Assembly (NCBI RefSeq): GCF_003024385.1
Contig: NZ_PVZN01000011.1
Span: 1 to 64,000, forward strand
Origin: Pseudomonas sp. BBP2017
GTDB taxonomy: Bacteria; Pseudomonadota; Gammaproteobacteria; Pseudomonadales; Pseudomonadaceae
Direction: 5' to 3'
DNA: 64,000 nt
The notes under the pieces are model-generated. The model did no database searches, had not been told where the DNA came from, and worked only from the letters and a program-made list of their open reading frames with translations. Position numbers and translations under genes: made by a program. Numbering within the stretch: the first letter of the stretch is position 1; every line of letters begins with the position of its first letter. Below, piece by piece: positions 1 to 9,303 of the stretch.

Positions 1-67
1 GTGAAACGATGCATCGCCGATGGTAGTGTGGGGTTTCCCCATGTGAGAGTAGGTCATCGTCAAGATT
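1..67 (+). rRNA. rrf: 5S ribosomal RNA, 3' end (partial)
   Basis: The first 67 bases read as the 3' half of a Pseudomonas 5S rRNA: the conserved GTGAAACGATGCATCGCCGA stretch, the helix built around GTGGGGTTTCCCCAT and the closing GAGAGTAGGTCATCGTCAA strand. The 5' half and the rest of the rRNA operon lie outside the window. A strong terminator follows at once. Confidence 0.93.
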
Positions 68-75
68 AAATTCCG

Positions 76-112
76 AAACCCCTATCTGCATATGCAGGTA
101 GGGGTTTTGTCT
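76..112 (+). terminator. rho-independent terminator of the rRNA operon
   Basis: AAACCCCTA and TAGGGGTTT form the base of a long stem that continues through CTGCA/TGCAG around a two-base loop, and is followed by TTTTGTCTTTT. It lies 9 bases after the 5S rRNA, as expected for the end of an rrn transcript. Confidence 0.9.
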
Positions 113-170
113 TTTCCGGGCGGTAATCCACTCTGATCGACCGTGAGAAGCTATTCCCGCAGGGTAAGAC

Positions 171-440
171 TTAGATATAAACGACATCTTCGCTCGGTAC
201 CCAATGCAGAATGCACGCAAGCTCATGCCACGGGTAGTGCTGGGAATCCGCGCGACGACAGGTGTTTTCGTGGAGGAACGCCAAGTTGGCTTCGCTGGCT
301 TTTTGTCCGGTGTTACAGCTCGTACAGCGCAGATAGGCACCGCTCAGATACCAGTGACGGGCAAACATCAACAGTTGGTTATCCAGTCCTAGCTGGTTTT
401 GGGGTGAGTGCTTAGCTTTCAGCTCTATTCCGTCACTCAT
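171..440 (-). CDS. Small conserved-looking protein with Cys/His cluster (89 aa), function unknown
   Basis: I do not recognise a named family. The ATG at 440 overlaps the last codons of the upstream aer-like gene by 8 bases (ATGAGTGA), so the two are probably translationally coupled. The protein is soluble, has no signal peptide or membrane segment, and carries C39-x2-C42, H57, C61, H68, H72 and C76. That spacing could bind zinc, iron or another metal, or form a redox centre. A longer reading frame opens further upstream inside aer, but the coupled ATG is the natural start. The tight linkage to an aerotaxis receptor suggests a role in redox sensing or motility; this is inference from position only. 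Confidence 0.72.
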   Translation of the reverse strand: MSDGIELKAKHSPQNQLGLDNQLLMFARHWYLSGAYLRCTSCNTGQKASEANLAFLHENTCRRADSQHYPWHELACILHWVPSEDVVYI

Positions 441-2022
441 TACGTTGACGGCCCCAGAATTGCGCCGATAGCAGTTGAAGGCGCTCGGCCAGTTTGGCGA
501 CATGAGCAGCAGTCGTGCGGCTCTGGTTGCTGGCAAGTACATTACTTTGGTTGGCTTGACTGATACCGTTCAGGTTGCACTGGATACTGTCACTAACCGC
601 GCTCTGCTCCTCCACGGCAGCGGCAATTTGCACACTCATATCGCTGATTTCACCGACTCGTTGGGTGATCCCATCCAGCGCCAGGGCGGCGAACAGCGCC
701 TGTTCAACACTGGCTTCGGCCTTACTGTGGCTGCGTTGCATCGCGACCACAGCATCCTCGGTGGAGCATCGCAAGGTATCGATGGTGCCCTGGATTTCTG
801 CGGTGGATTGCTGAGTGCGCGATGCCAGCCCGCGCACCTCGTCGGCGACGACTGCGAATCCACGTCCAGCCTCGCCGGCGCGAGCGGCCTCGATGGCGGC
901 ATTGAGGGCTAGTAGGTTTGTCTGTTCAGCGATACTTTGGATGACCTCAAGTACGCGGTTGATTTCTTGGCCATGCTGTTCCAATTGGTGAATCACCGTA
1001 CTGGTCTGTTGCACCTCACTGGCTAGGCTGTCTATGTGCTGGCGGGTTTGCTCAACCAGTTGTCGACCTCGATCAGTTTCTTGATCAGCCAAGCTCACGG
1101 CACTGGCAGTGAGCTGAGCGTTGCGCGCCACCTCCTGCACGCTGCTGGCCATCTGGGTGATGGCGCTTGCCACCTGAGAGGTTTCCCCTTGCTGTTGCAA
1201 GGTCGCACAGTTGCTTTTGTCCACTGCGGCAGCCAGCTCGTCGACCTCATTGTTCAACTGACGGGCCGAGTCGGCAATGCGGCCGACGACTGCCCTCGTC
1301 TCAGCGTTGAGCATTTGCAACGTGAAATCGATTTGTCCAAATTGGTCGCGGCGGCCGCTGTACAGCATTTGGCTGAGCGGGTTATCGGCGATATTTTTGG
1401 CTTTTCGGGCAAGGGCGTCGAGGGGACGCAGGCCGTGGTACAGCAGGCCGCCGAGCAATAAGGTGAATAGCGGCGCAACGATGGCCGCATGACTCCAGGA
1501 GAGGACGCCAACCAAGCCCAAAGCGGTAAAGCCAAGCAGGTTCAGCCCGGCACTTGCAAGCGCCAGGCGCATGCGGACGGACAGTCGTGACGGGCGCAGG
1601 TAGTGTGTTTTTTTACCGTTGCGCAACTGTGCATAAAGATGTTCGGCGGCGTCTACCAGTGCTTTCGGTGGGAGGGTGCGAACCGATTGGTATTCCACTG
1701 TTTCACCATTGCGCTGCATCGGCGTGGCGTAGGCGCTGACCCAGTAGTGGTCCCCATTCTTACAGCGATTTTTTACAAGTCCCATCCATGAGCGTCCGGC
1801 CTTGAGGGTCTGCCACAGGTGTGCGAACGCTTCCGGCGGCATATCCGGGTGGCGCACGATGTTGTGATTGACGCCGAGCAATTCGGCCTCACTGAAGCCG
1901 CTGATGTTGATGAAGTCCGGATTAACGTAGGTGATGGTGCCCTTGGGGTTGGTTGTTGAAAGTATGTTCGCATTGGCGCTGAATTGGACTGCACAACCAC
2001 TGACCGGAAGATTGACTTTCAT
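433..2022 (-). CDS. aer: Aer-type aerotaxis receptor (PAS methyl-accepting chemotaxis protein)
   Basis: This 529-residue chemoreceptor has an N-terminal PAS domain (about residues 20-120, with the [10 protein letters not shown] and WVSAYATP blocks seen in FAD-binding Aer proteins). A hydrophobic hairpin spans residues 150-197 with no sizeable periplasmic domain, followed by a HAMP-like region and a cytoplasmic signalling domain with the hairpin tip [19 protein letters not shown]. No C-terminal CheR-tethering pentapeptide is seen. In the family, PAS-bound FAD senses cell redox state and signals to CheA/CheW. The ATG at 2022 has AGGAAG 8 bases upstream; the open frame extends further 5' but without a ribosome site. 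It lies 52 bases behind a globin-PAS-GGDEF-EAL gene, an arrangement that recalls the aer1 and PP2258 pair of P. putida. Confidence 0.92.
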   Translation of the reverse strand: MKVNLPVSGCAVQFSANANILSTTNPKGTITYVNPDFINISGFSEAELLGVNHNIVRHPDMPPEAFAHLWQTLKAGRSWMGLVKNRCKNGDHYWVSAYATPMQRNGETVEYQSVRTLPPKALVDAAEHLYAQLRNGKKTHYLRPSRLSVRMRLALASAGLNLLGFTALGLVGVLSWSHAAIVAPLFTLLLGGLLYHGLRPLDALARKAKNIADNPLSQMLYSGRRDQFGQIDFTLQMLNAETRAVVGRIADSARQLNNEVDELAAAVDKSNCATLQQQGETSQVASAITQMASSVQEVARNAQLTASAVSLADQETDRGRQLVEQTRQHIDSLASEVQQTSTVIHQLEQHGQEINRVLEVIQSIAEQTNLLALNAAIEAARAGEAGRGFAVVADEVRGLASRTQQSTAEIQGTIDTLRCSTEDAVVAMQRSHSKAEASVEQALFAALALDGITQRVGEISDMSVQIAAAVEEQSAVSDSIQCNLNGISQANQSNVLASNQSRTTAAHVAKLAERLQLLSAQFWGRQRNE

Positions 2023-2074
2023 GGTTTGCTTCCTGAACTGATGGATAACCGCTGGGTACCTACCGTGCGTACAG

Positions 2075-4288
2075 CTATGGGCACCAATGCCCCTCGAAAC
2101 AGTCTTCTCCACTGAGCAGCCGTGGCATCTGGTCAGCGGGTCGTGGCCGGCTAAACCAGTAGCCCTGGGCGTAATGGCAGCCTTCACTGGCTACAAAGTC
2201 CAGTTGTGCCGGGTTCTCGATGCCCTCGGCCACTACCTCCAGGCCAAGGTTACGGCCAAGGCCGATGATCGCGTGGCTGATCAGGCTCTGTTTTTTGTCG
2301 TACGGGATGCCGCCGATGAAACTTTTATCCAGCTTGAGGATGTGCAGCGGAAAGCGTGTGAGATACCCAAGGGAGGAGTAACCGGTGCCAAAATCGTCCA
2401 GCGCCAACAACACGCCAAGGCTGGCCAATTCGTTCAGACAGGCCAGTGTGTCCATGTCGTCATGCATCAGCTGGCTTTCAGTAATCTCCAGGATCAGGCT
2501 GGCTGGTGGTAGGCCGCTTTCTTGCAGGATGTCGATTAGCCGAAGGGAGAAGTCGACTTGTTGCAATTGGGTGCTGGAGATGTTCACTGAACAGCGCAGA
2601 CGGTCATGTCCGGCCAGTTGCCAGAAGCGGGTCTGCTGGCAGGCTTGGCGCAATACCCATTCGCCGACGCGAATGATTTCCCCCGACTCCTCCAGCGCTG
2701 GGATGAACTCCAGCGGTGAGATCAAGCGTTCACCATGGCGCCACCGTAACAGCGCTTCGACCCCAGACACGAGGGGCGCCCCTTGGTCAAGACGATAGAT
2801 CGGTTGATAGTGCAACTCGAACTCATTGTGTTGCAGCGCCTGGCCCAGGGCGGACTCCAGTTCCAAATGATGCTGAGCCGTATCTTGCAACGCTTCACTG
2901 TAGTGGGCAAATCGCGCCTTGCCGGCAGACTTGGCGCTGTAGAGCGCAAGGTCGGCGGCCTGCAAGACATCCAGTACTTTGCCGTTATCGTGCAATGGGG
3001 CGATACCAATGCTCGCACTAACTACTAGGGTACGATTGTCCATGTGCAGCGGTTGATGCAGATTGTCGAGAATGCGTTGGGATACTCGCTCCGCGTCACG
3101 GGCGCAGGTGAGATCATGAAGCAGTACGATGAACTCGTCCCCGCCGAAGCGGAATAGTTGATCAGCAGGGCGCAGAGAACTTCTCAAGCGCTGCGCCACT
3201 TCTACCAGTACTCGATCACCAACGTTGTGGCCGAGGCTATCGTTGATCAACTTGAAGCGATCGAGGTCGATGAACAGCAGCGCCTCCTGGGTACCTCCCT
3301 TGCGCTTTTCCACCATTGTTTTCTGCATTTGCTCGTCAAGGCGCATACGGTTGGCCAGGCCGGTCAGCGGGTCATGGTGGGCGGCATGTTTGAGGCGCTG
3401 CTCGGCGTCTTTGCGTGCGCTGATATCGGACTGAGAGCCGGCCATGCGCAGATGACCGGGTGTCGTCGCGTCGGCGACCCCGCGCATGAGAACCCAAATA
3501 TAGCCACCATTGTCTTGGCGGATGCGGTACTCATGGTGTACCGACGATGTCAGCCCTTGTAAGTGGGCATCAATGGCCTGGCGAAAATCCGGTAGATCGT
3601 CCGGATGCACGCGCCCGAACCAACTGGAACTGCTTTCGCCGATGCTATCGCGGCTGAGGCCGAGCATGCTGGCCCAGCGTTCTGAAACATACAGTCGATC
3701 CTGATCGACATGCCAATCCCAGAGTCCGTCATTGGCACCACGCAGAGCACGGGCGAAGCGCGCCTCGCTGTCTTCCAGAGCCTTGTGCTGTGCCGCACTG
3801 TAGGTGTCGATGGCCAAGGTCATGTCGAAGAACACCGCTTTCAACAGACTCGAGTAGAGAGTGGCGTTGTGACTGTCGCCGAGAACGCTTACAAGCATGT
3901 CGTCGAGGTACAGCCGATAGGCGCCGAGATACCACTTCAATTCCAGACCGACCTGTTGGTGGATCACACCGATACGCAGACGGCCGTTGATATAGTCATC
4001 ATCGTAGGGGCCGCCCCACAAACACTGGTAATACTCGGCCTGGCTGTGCTTCAGTCGGGCGGTGACCTCCGGCGCGCGGAGTAGCGCTGACGGCGTGGGG
4101 AATTTCGCTAGGTGACAATACAAATGATCGACGAAAGCCTGCTGAGCTGGGGACATGCGCTGAGCTGCTGCGCCGAGCCGCTCGGCATCTTCGGCACTCC
4201 AGTCGAGAAAGCGGAAGCGCTCGATAATCTCCTCATGATCAAGACGGATACGCCTGAGCAACTCCGTCAGATCTTTTGTCACCTTCAT
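2075..4288 (-). CDS. Globin-coupled PAS-GGDEF-EAL protein (c-di-GMP turnover, probable haem/O2 sensor)
   Basis: The protein has 737 residues. Residues 1-165 look like a protoglobin sensor (FLDWSAED block, then RIGVIH110[14 protein letters not shown], in which H110 is the likely proximal haem ligand). Residues 172-295 are a PAS domain ending with a PAC-like segment. Residues 300-460 are a GGDEF domain with intact GGDEF at 382-386 and a product-inhibition RxxD (RPAD) five residues before it. Residues 475-735 are an EAL domain with EALLRW at 511-516 and later DDFGTGYSS. Both cyclase and phosphodiesterase signatures are intact, so either or both activities are possible, gated by oxygen or PAS ligand. 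The frame opens upstream, but the ATG at 4288 starts right before the globin helix. It probably shares a transcript with aer downstream. Confidence 0.9.
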   Translation of the reverse strand: MKVTKDLTELLRRIRLDHEEIIERFRFLDWSAEDAERLGAAAQRMSPAQQAFVDHLYCHLAKFPTPSALLRAPEVTARLKHSQAEYYQCLWGGPYDDDYINGRLRIGVIHQQVGLELKWYLGAYRLYLDDMLVSVLGDSHNATLYSSLLKAVFFDMTLAIDTYSAAQHKALEDSEARFARALRGANDGLWDWHVDQDRLYVSERWASMLGLSRDSIGESSSSWFGRVHPDDLPDFRQAIDAHLQGLTSSVHHEYRIRQDNGGYIWVLMRGVADATTPGHLRMAGSQSDISARKDAEQRLKHAAHHDPLTGLANRMRLDEQMQKTMVEKRKGGTQEALLFIDLDRFKLINDSLGHNVGDRVLVEVAQRLRSSLRPADQLFRFGGDEFIVLLHDLTCARDAERVSQRILDNLHQPLHMDNRTLVVSASIGIAPLHDNGKVLDVLQAADLALYSAKSAGKARFAHYSEALQDTAQHHLELESALGQALQHNEFELHYQPIYRLDQGAPLVSGVEALLRWRHGERLISPLEFIPALEESGEIIRVGEWVLRQACQQTRFWQLAGHDRLRCSVNISSTQLQQVDFSLRLIDILQESGLPPASLILEITESQLMHDDMDTLACLNELASLGVLLALDDFGTGYSSLGYLTRFPLHILKLDKSFIGGIPYDKKQSLISHAIIGLGRNLGLEVVAEGIENPAQLDFVASEGCHYAQGYWFSRPRPADQMPRLLSGEDCFEGHWCP

Positions 4289-4328
4289 TCTCACGCCCCT
4301 GTTCTTGTACCGATTCCTATTCGCTGAC

Positions 4329-4379
4329 AAAAAAAAACGCCATGACAACGAGTTCTGGTCAAGAACTGGTGTCACGGCG
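4329..4379 (-). terminator. rho-independent terminator after the 103-aa gene
   Basis: Read on the minus strand, a long imperfect stem (CGCCGTGACACCAGTTCTT pairing with AGAACTCGTTGTCATGGCG) is followed by nine T residues. It separates the ANR-box-linked small gene from the globin-GGDEF-EAL gene, so at least part of the transcript should end here. Confidence 0.8.
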
Positions 4380-4458
4380 CTTCGTCTTTCAGGCCCGTTG
4401 TCCTGCTCGGCAAAGCCGGTTCCCGCATTGAACGGAACCTACTGATGGCATATTTACA

Positions 4459-4770
4459 TCATTTTGGATTGTCTGACAATGTGTCCAGTAATGCGTTCAA
4501 GTGCTGCCGTAGTTGTCCCAGTTCGCGGGATTTGAAGGCGTGGCGAGTCCGCTCCAGAACCTCAATAGCCTCGACTAAAGCGACCTGTACCTGCCCAGCC
4601 GGCCCTAACGGTGCCTCACCGAGCCAACGGCAAAAAGGCGCCGCACTGCAATCGCGCGGCGCGGTCAGTACCTCGCAATCTGGTACTGTGTGAACCAACA
4701 GGTGGTGCAGTTGGTCGGCCAGTTCACGATCGTTGCAGATAATTCGGGTTGTCAAATTGGGCTCGTGCAT
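4459..4770 (-). CDS. Hypothetical protein (103 aa) behind an ANR box
   Basis: I do not recognise this protein. It is soluble and predicted mostly helical, with cysteines at residues 12, 33, 41 and 47. The N-terminal half (RIICNDRELADQLHHLL, then DCEVLTAP) reads like a beta-alpha-beta fold similar to a receiver domain without its phosphorylation site. The C-terminal half is a helical hairpin. The ATG at 4770 is preceded by GAGG about 10 bases upstream; a TTG one codon earlier is the alternative. A perfect ANR/FNR site lies 58 bases upstream and a strong terminator follows, so this looks like a short oxygen-regulated transcript beside the oxygen-sensing genes. Confidence 0.68.
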   Translation of the reverse strand: MHEPNLTTRIICNDRELADQLHHLLVHTVPDCEVLTAPRDCSAAPFCRWLGEAPLGPAGQVQVALVEAIEVLERTRHAFKSRELGQLRQHLNALLDTLSDNPK

Positions 4771-4827
4771 CAAACTGCATCCTCACAAGGTTGGTGCGCT
4801 GTTTACAACACAGTCCGTGGCGCTTTA

Positions 4828-4841
4828 TTGATTCAAATCAA
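4828..4841 (-). promoter_or_regulatory. ANR/FNR-type binding site
   Basis: TTGATTCAAATCAA matches the consensus TTGAT-N4-ATCAA at all ten defined positions. Its centre is 64 bases upstream of the ATG of the 103-aa gene. A class II position (-41.5) would put transcription start near 4793, with a weak -10 (TAAACA) at about 4800-4805 on the minus strand. In Pseudomonas, ANR activates genes at low oxygen. Confidence 0.82.
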
Positions 4842-5479
4842 CGTTGAAGCCAAGCTTAAAAATTATCCACCTGCCGGAAGATATCTCAGGTGAAGCTCAG
4901 CGCTAGTTGCAGCACTCAACGCTTTCCAGGAGACAGGTGCCGCGCCACGTTTTTGCGAATGACTGCATGCGTGTGACAGGTCGCCAAATTAAGGCGCGCC
5001 TGGATGTCAGCTTTCCGAAAGCAGCCGCTCACGCTGAGCGCGATCAATCCGAAGAATGGCCGCCTACTGGACGCTTGGATCAGAAATCAGTCAGCGGACT
5101 GAAATTGGTCAGGTTCAGCCAGCAGAAACACACTGGTTGGCTAACGTTCAGGGTTTAACCGCACTTGGGTGCGGATAATGCTGGAGCAAAAAGCGCTTGA
5201 TAATCATGCGCTTAGGTATAATCAACCCGTCACAAGCAGTACCAAACCACAGATAATGGTTCGAACCTGCCCTGGGACACCATTCTTACCTCGTGCGACG
5301 CCTCAGGCGGTTCATCTAGCCTCCATAGTTGCAGTGTCACCTGGCGTGAACAAAAACTTGACGCTCAGTTGTCTGTGGCTTTACTTGTACTTAGAAGGAT
5401 CTGAAAACTAACCCGTTTTCCCGAGTCGCAGTCCGGGTGGTGTTCGTGCGCACGTTCACTTGTGCTCGGGAGATCCGCC
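4842..5479. other. Intergenic region of about 640 bp without a supported gene
   Basis: No reading frame here has a ribosome site and sensible composition. I see a perfect small hairpin (CCGCAC-TTGG-GTGCGG, 5159-5174) without a T-run, and a consensus-like -10 (TATAAT, 5217-5222) with a poor -35 (GCTTGA, 5195-5200; 16-base spacing). These could drive a long leader for the downstream hydrolase gene or a small RNA. No tRNA fold was found. Confidence 0.5.
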
Positions 5480-7186
5480 ATGCCCAACCGCGCCGATGTG
5501 TTGTGGTTCAAGACTCAGTTTCAACCGCTGATTACCCCCCAACTTAGCGGTTTGCCATTTACCGTTGATTTCATCACCGCGATTGCCTGCCAGGAAACCG
5601 GGCACGTGTGGTCGGTCCTGCGTAGTAAAGCCATGAGCAATGAGCAGATCCTGGCCTTGTGTGTAGGGGACACTCTGGACGCTGACAAAGGCCGCTCGGC
5701 ATTCCCCAAAACCAAGGCAGACTTGCTGGCCGCACCACAGGGTGCAGCGATGTTCGATCTGGCTCATCAAGCCCTGGTCGACATGGCCGAGCACATACCT
5801 GGCTTCGCCGCAGTGGCGAAAAAGCCGAACAAGTTCTGTCATGGCTTTGGCATCTTCCAGCGCGATCTGCAGTTCTTCAAAGGCGATCCGGGTTACTTTC
5901 TGGAGCGGCGATATGAACACTTCGACGCCACCTTGGGCATGTGTATCGAAGAGCTTAAGCGCGGATTGAAAAAACTGGGGTTTCAGGGGCGTTCGGCACT
6001 GACGACTCATGAGTTGGCTGCGGTGGCCATTGCCTACAACACTGGCGGCTTCAATCCGAAGAAGGGACTGCAGCAGGGCCATTTCGATGGCCAGCACTTC
6101 TATGGCGAGAAAATTTTCGATTTCATTCTCCTTGCCCAGACGGTAGCGCTGCCGGGCTCAGCTCCAGCGCTCGTGGCACCGGCCGCCGGCTTGGCGTTGG
6201 TGCCGATGCCAAGCCCTGTGCAGGCACACGGAGACTTCTTTCGGGTAGAAACCCGCGAGAGCATGCTGCGGGTGCGAAGCGAACCCAGTATCAGTGATCC
6301 GCCACAAGCCAATGTGATTGGCCACTTGCCCGATGGTCACCCCGTGCGCGCGGTGACGACAAAAGCTCAAGGTGGTTTTCGTGAAGTGGAAACCTCCCTG
6401 GCGGGAGCGTTGCTGCGCGGTTTTGTCTCGCAGAAGTTTCTGCTGGCGGCGCCTGACCTTGATGACATTCCTGTCGTCGCTCCAGCGGTATCATCGCCGA
6501 GCACAGGTGTGGTGGCGGTATCGATGCCTAGAAAGCCTGGGCGCGTGACCCGGCGCACGGATACCGCGGGTGCCCATTCCTTGAACGAGTCAGGCCAACC
6601 GACGCGCCAAGGCACGTCACCGGATGAGCTACGCGGTGAGCTTGCCGCCATCATCAAATGGCAGGCAGTAGACAGTCCTGCACATAAGCGCTATCAGCCG
6701 CACAGTGGACTGACTTTCTGCAATATCTATTGCCACGACTATTGCCACTTGGCGGGCGTGTACCTGCCGCGAGTGTGGTGGACTTCCAAGGCTGCCATTG
6801 CTCTGGCCAAGGGCATTCAGGTAGAGCCGCTGATTGGCGACACGATTTTCGAAATGCGCGCCAATGACCTGTTCCGCTGGTTGCGCGACTTCGGCGCTGA
6901 TTTTGGTTGGCGCCAGACCGGAACGCTGAACAAGCTTCAACAGGCGGCCAATCAGGGCGGCTTAGGTCTGATCGTGGCGCGGCGCAAGGAGGAGGGCAAG
7001 TCAGGGCATATTGTCGTCATCGTTCCGGAAACGCCGGCGTTCAGCGCCAGACGTGATTCGGCCGGCAACGTGATCGCGCCCCTGCAGAGCCAGGCAGGTG
7101 CGACCAATTTTCGCTATGGCACCGGCAAGGCAAATTGGTGGAATGGCGAACAGTTTGCAGAAAGTGCGTTTTGGGTGCATGCCTGA
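5480..7186 (+). CDS. Putative bifunctional peptidoglycan hydrolase (lysozyme-like, SH3b and C-terminal Cys/His amidase-like domains)
   Basis: The protein has 568 residues and no signal peptide. Residues 25-215 look like a lysozyme/transglycosylase-type domain: ACQE39TGHVW could carry the catalytic glutamate, and GFGIFQRDL and AYNTGGFNP resemble the later motifs of that fold. Residues 256-322 resemble a bacterial SH3 domain (LRVRSEPS ... GFVSQKF). Residues 400-568 resemble a cysteine amidase/endopeptidase (LTFC414NIYCHDY ... GH510IVVIVPE; Cys and His as probable catalytic pair). Together they would cut both glycan and peptide bonds of murein. The ATG at 5480 follows GGGAGA at good spacing. A secreted effector without a Sec signal (for example type VI cargo) or a phage-derived lysin are both possible. 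No immunity gene is evident next to it. Confidence 0.7.
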   Translation: MPNRADVLWFKTQFQPLITPQLSGLPFTVDFITAIACQETGHVWSVLRSKAMSNEQILALCVGDTLDADKGRSAFPKTKADLLAAPQGAAMFDLAHQALVDMAEHIPGFAAVAKKPNKFCHGFGIFQRDLQFFKGDPGYFLERRYEHFDATLGMCIEELKRGLKKLGFQGRSALTTHELAAVAIAYNTGGFNPKKGLQQGHFDGQHFYGEKIFDFILLAQTVALPGSAPALVAPAAGLALVPMPSPVQAHGDFFRVETRESMLRVRSEPSISDPPQANVIGHLPDGHPVRAVTTKAQGGFREVETSLAGALLRGFVSQKFLLAAPDLDDIPVVAPAVSSPSTGVVAVSMPRKPGRVTRRTDTAGAHSLNESGQPTRQGTSPDELRGELAAIIKWQAVDSPAHKRYQPHSGLTFCNIYCHDYCHLAGVYLPRVWWTSKAAIALAKGIQVEPLIGDTIFEMRANDLFRWLRDFGADFGWRQTGTLNKLQQAANQGGLGLIVARRKEEGKSGHIVVIVPETPAFSARRDSAGNVIAPLQSQAGATNFRYGTGKANWWNGEQFAESAFWVHA

Positions 7187-7194
7187 GTACAACC

Positions 7195-7214
7195 GAGGCT
7201 ACTTGGGTAGCCTC
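7195..7214. terminator. Hairpin between convergent genes
   Basis: A perfect 8-bp stem (GAGGCTAC/GTAGCCTC) with a TTGG loop lies between two converging genes. There is no T-run on either strand, so it would be a weak or factor-assisted bidirectional terminator. Confidence 0.4.
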
Positions 7215-7229
7215 AGTTGAGCGTTCTGC

Positions 7230-7808
7230 TCAAGCCAGTGGATCGGTTTGCAACCAGTCAGCATTCGGCTTTTCTGCCGCCGGATTCGTTGGTGTCAGTT
7301 GCGCCACCCGCTTGGCCGAAAGTACTGGAGCCTGAACATGCGCATTCAGCGCCGCCAGCGATTGCAACTCGGTTTCCTTTTTCATCTGATCGGCAATCTT
7401 GCGCTCGATCTTTTCCTGCTCCTCAGGTGGCATGCTGTCGAACTCTTCCTGAGTGATGCCCAGTTCGTTCAATAGTTTGAGTTTGATCTTCTCGGCAGGC
7501 GAGAGGGCCATGTAGTCGCGAAACTCTTGGGCGGCACTGCTGGCCGGGGCATCGGCCTTGGCGACACTGGCCTGCTCGCGGCGACTGGAGTCCGGATTTT
7601 GCAGCTGTATCTTAAGCTTGGCGAAGGCTTCTTCGCGGGCGTCGTCGGCATTTTGCTGGGCGGTATTGCCGCGATTTTGTTGTTGTGCAGATGCACCGTT
7701 GCTGGCAACTACTGCACGAAATTGTGCCTGCTGCTCAGCGGCAGCTTCACTACTGCGTAAGGGGTTGATCGCCTGCTGCTGCCAGCTGGTTGCATTGATG
7801 ATGTTCAC
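7230..7808 (-). CDS. Hypothetical protein (192 aa), Gln/Ala-rich, helical
   Basis: I do not recognise a named family. The chosen start is a GTG at 7808 with AAGGAG 9 bases upstream; the open frame runs much further 5' but crosses the promoter region of the divergent cyclase gene. The N-terminal half is low-complexity, rich in Gln, Ala and Asn (residues 10-75). The C-terminal half has a charged helical block (EFRDYMALSPAEKIKLK, then LGITQEEFDSMPPEEQEK) and ends in a Pro/Ala-rich tail. There is no signal peptide or membrane segment. It converges with the hydrolase gene and is divergent from the cyclase gene. Confidence 0.65.
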   Translation of the reverse strand: MNIINATSWQQQAINPLRSSEAAAEQQAQFRAVVASNGASAQQQNRGNTAQQNADDAREEAFAKLKIQLQNPDSSRREQASVAKADAPASSAAQEFRDYMALSPAEKIKLKLLNELGITQEEFDSMPPEEQEKIERKIADQMKKETELQSLAALNAHVQAPVLSAKRVAQLTPTNPAAEKPNADWLQTDPLA

Positions 7809-8045
7809 CAGATCGTTCTCCTTGATCGAATGCAGATGTACGATCGAGCAGTGGCAAATCCTGTGCCAGCTGGTCAACAGCCCTCCAGGTTCTACTATAT
7901 TAGGGGGCGAGGTGGTGCCACTGGCGCAACCTCGGAGCATTTTTGCCTTGCAGGGGAAAAGCCTTGCCGTCGGCGGCAAGCCGACTGGAGTGGCAGCTGC
8001 AAGGCATAGCTGGGACGACGTTGTCCGGGACAAGGGAGAGAGTCC

Positions 8046-9059
8046 ATGAGTCAAGCACCTGAATCGCCAGCACCGAAGGTTCCATCGGTAGCGTTCGCTG
8101 ACGCGCAACTGCAAACCCTGCTGGAGCTGATCAGCGACGGTATTTGGGATTGGAATGCCAATACCGGTTATGTCTACCGCAACCCGGGTTGGTACAAGAT
8201 GCTTGGCTATGCCAGCCATTCCCTGGATAACTCGGTGTTCACCTGGGAGAGTGTGATCCATCCCGACGATTACCCGCGGGTGATGGAACATTTCGAAGCC
8301 TATATCACCCAGCGCGCTGAACAGTATCGAGTGCAGTACCGCTGCAAATGTCAGGATGGCAGCTACCTGTGGATTGAAGACAGCGGCCATATCATCGAGT
8401 GCAATCCAGATGGATCAGTAGCCCGCATGCTCGGTGCCCATCGCAACATCGATGCGAGCAAGCGTTTGTTGGCGCACTTGGAGCAGCAGAACCTGTCACT
8501 TGAGGCGCTGGTTGCCGAGCGCACTCGTGAGCTGTCCTGGGTGAACCAGCAATTACAGCGTCAATTGGACGAGAATCGCGACCTGGCCGAGCGTGATGCC
8601 TTGACGCTGATTGCCAACCGCTACCGCCTGGAAAAAGTCCTGCAGCTGGAATGTGAGCGAGCCCAGCGTTTTCGCCAGCCGTTGTCATTGATCGTGATGG
8701 ATCTGGACGATTTCAAACCGATCAATGATCGCTATGGTCATGCCCGTGGTGACAGTGCCCTGATTGATCTGGTCGGACGTGTCAGGGACTGTCTGCGTGA
8801 CAAGGATCTGCTGGCACGTTGGGGCGGTGATGAGTTTGTCGTGGTGCTGGTCGAGGCAACGCTTGACGATGCCCGCCAGCAGGCGGCGACGATTCGTCAG
8901 GCTCTGGAGCAGGCTCCCCCTGTTGGCGAGTGCCGATTGACCATGAGTTATGGCGTGGTGCAACGCCTGGAAGGTGAAGGTCAGGCACAGATGCTGACGC
9001 GTGCCGATCAAGCGTTGTATCGGGCCAAGGCCACTGGTAAAGACAAAGTGTGTGAATAA
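8046..9059 (+). CDS. PAS-GGDEF diguanylate cyclase
   Basis: This 337-residue soluble protein has a PAS domain of PAS_3 type (residues 20-140, with DGIWDWN and GSYLWIEDSG). A coiled coil follows (143-182, ALVAERTRELSWVNQQLQRQ), then a GGDEF domain (183-335). The signature WGGDEF is intact (GGDEF at 260-264), and RDKD at 251-254 fits the inhibitory I-site five residues upstream. It should make c-di-GMP from two GTP in response to a PAS ligand or partner. The ATG at 8046 follows GGGAGAGAG. It stands alone, with about 240 bp of leader upstream and about 245 bp of apparently non-coding sequence downstream. A dyad at about 9258-9285 may serve as a terminator. Confidence 0.9.
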   Translation: MSQAPESPAPKVPSVAFADAQLQTLLELISDGIWDWNANTGYVYRNPGWYKMLGYASHSLDNSVFTWESVIHPDDYPRVMEHFEAYITQRAEQYRVQYRCKCQDGSYLWIEDSGHIIECNPDGSVARMLGAHRNIDASKRLLAHLEQQNLSLEALVAERTRELSWVNQQLQRQLDENRDLAERDALTLIANRYRLEKVLQLECERAQRFRQPLSLIVMDLDDFKPINDRYGHARGDSALIDLVGRVRDCLRDKDLLARWGGDEFVVVLVEATLDDARQQAATIRQALEQAPPVGECRLTMSYGVVQRLEGEGQAQMLTRADQALYRAKATGKDKVCE

Positions 9060-9303
9060 AAAAGGTTCTTCACAGATTGTCGGGGGTGTGTTTGGGTTGC
9101 TTGGTGCGAGCTTATCCATTCGATGTGGTGACGTTACTGGTCTCTTGCGCCTTTACGGTGGCCTACTTTTTCTTGGAGAAGCAGGCAAACCGCTCGCTTC
9201 CTTCATACGGCCCTACACTGCGCTTAGGGTCCCCTTGTAAGTGATTGAATGAAATCGCGGCTGCCGGAAGCGCGAAGGTGTTCCGGCAACTGCGGTGGGT
9301 TGT

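Noticed and set aside
5256..5290. tRNA-like GGTTCGAACC ... ACCA stretch
   Set aside because: The T-stem bases do not pair beyond the loop-closing pair and no acceptor or anticodon stem could be matched upstream.
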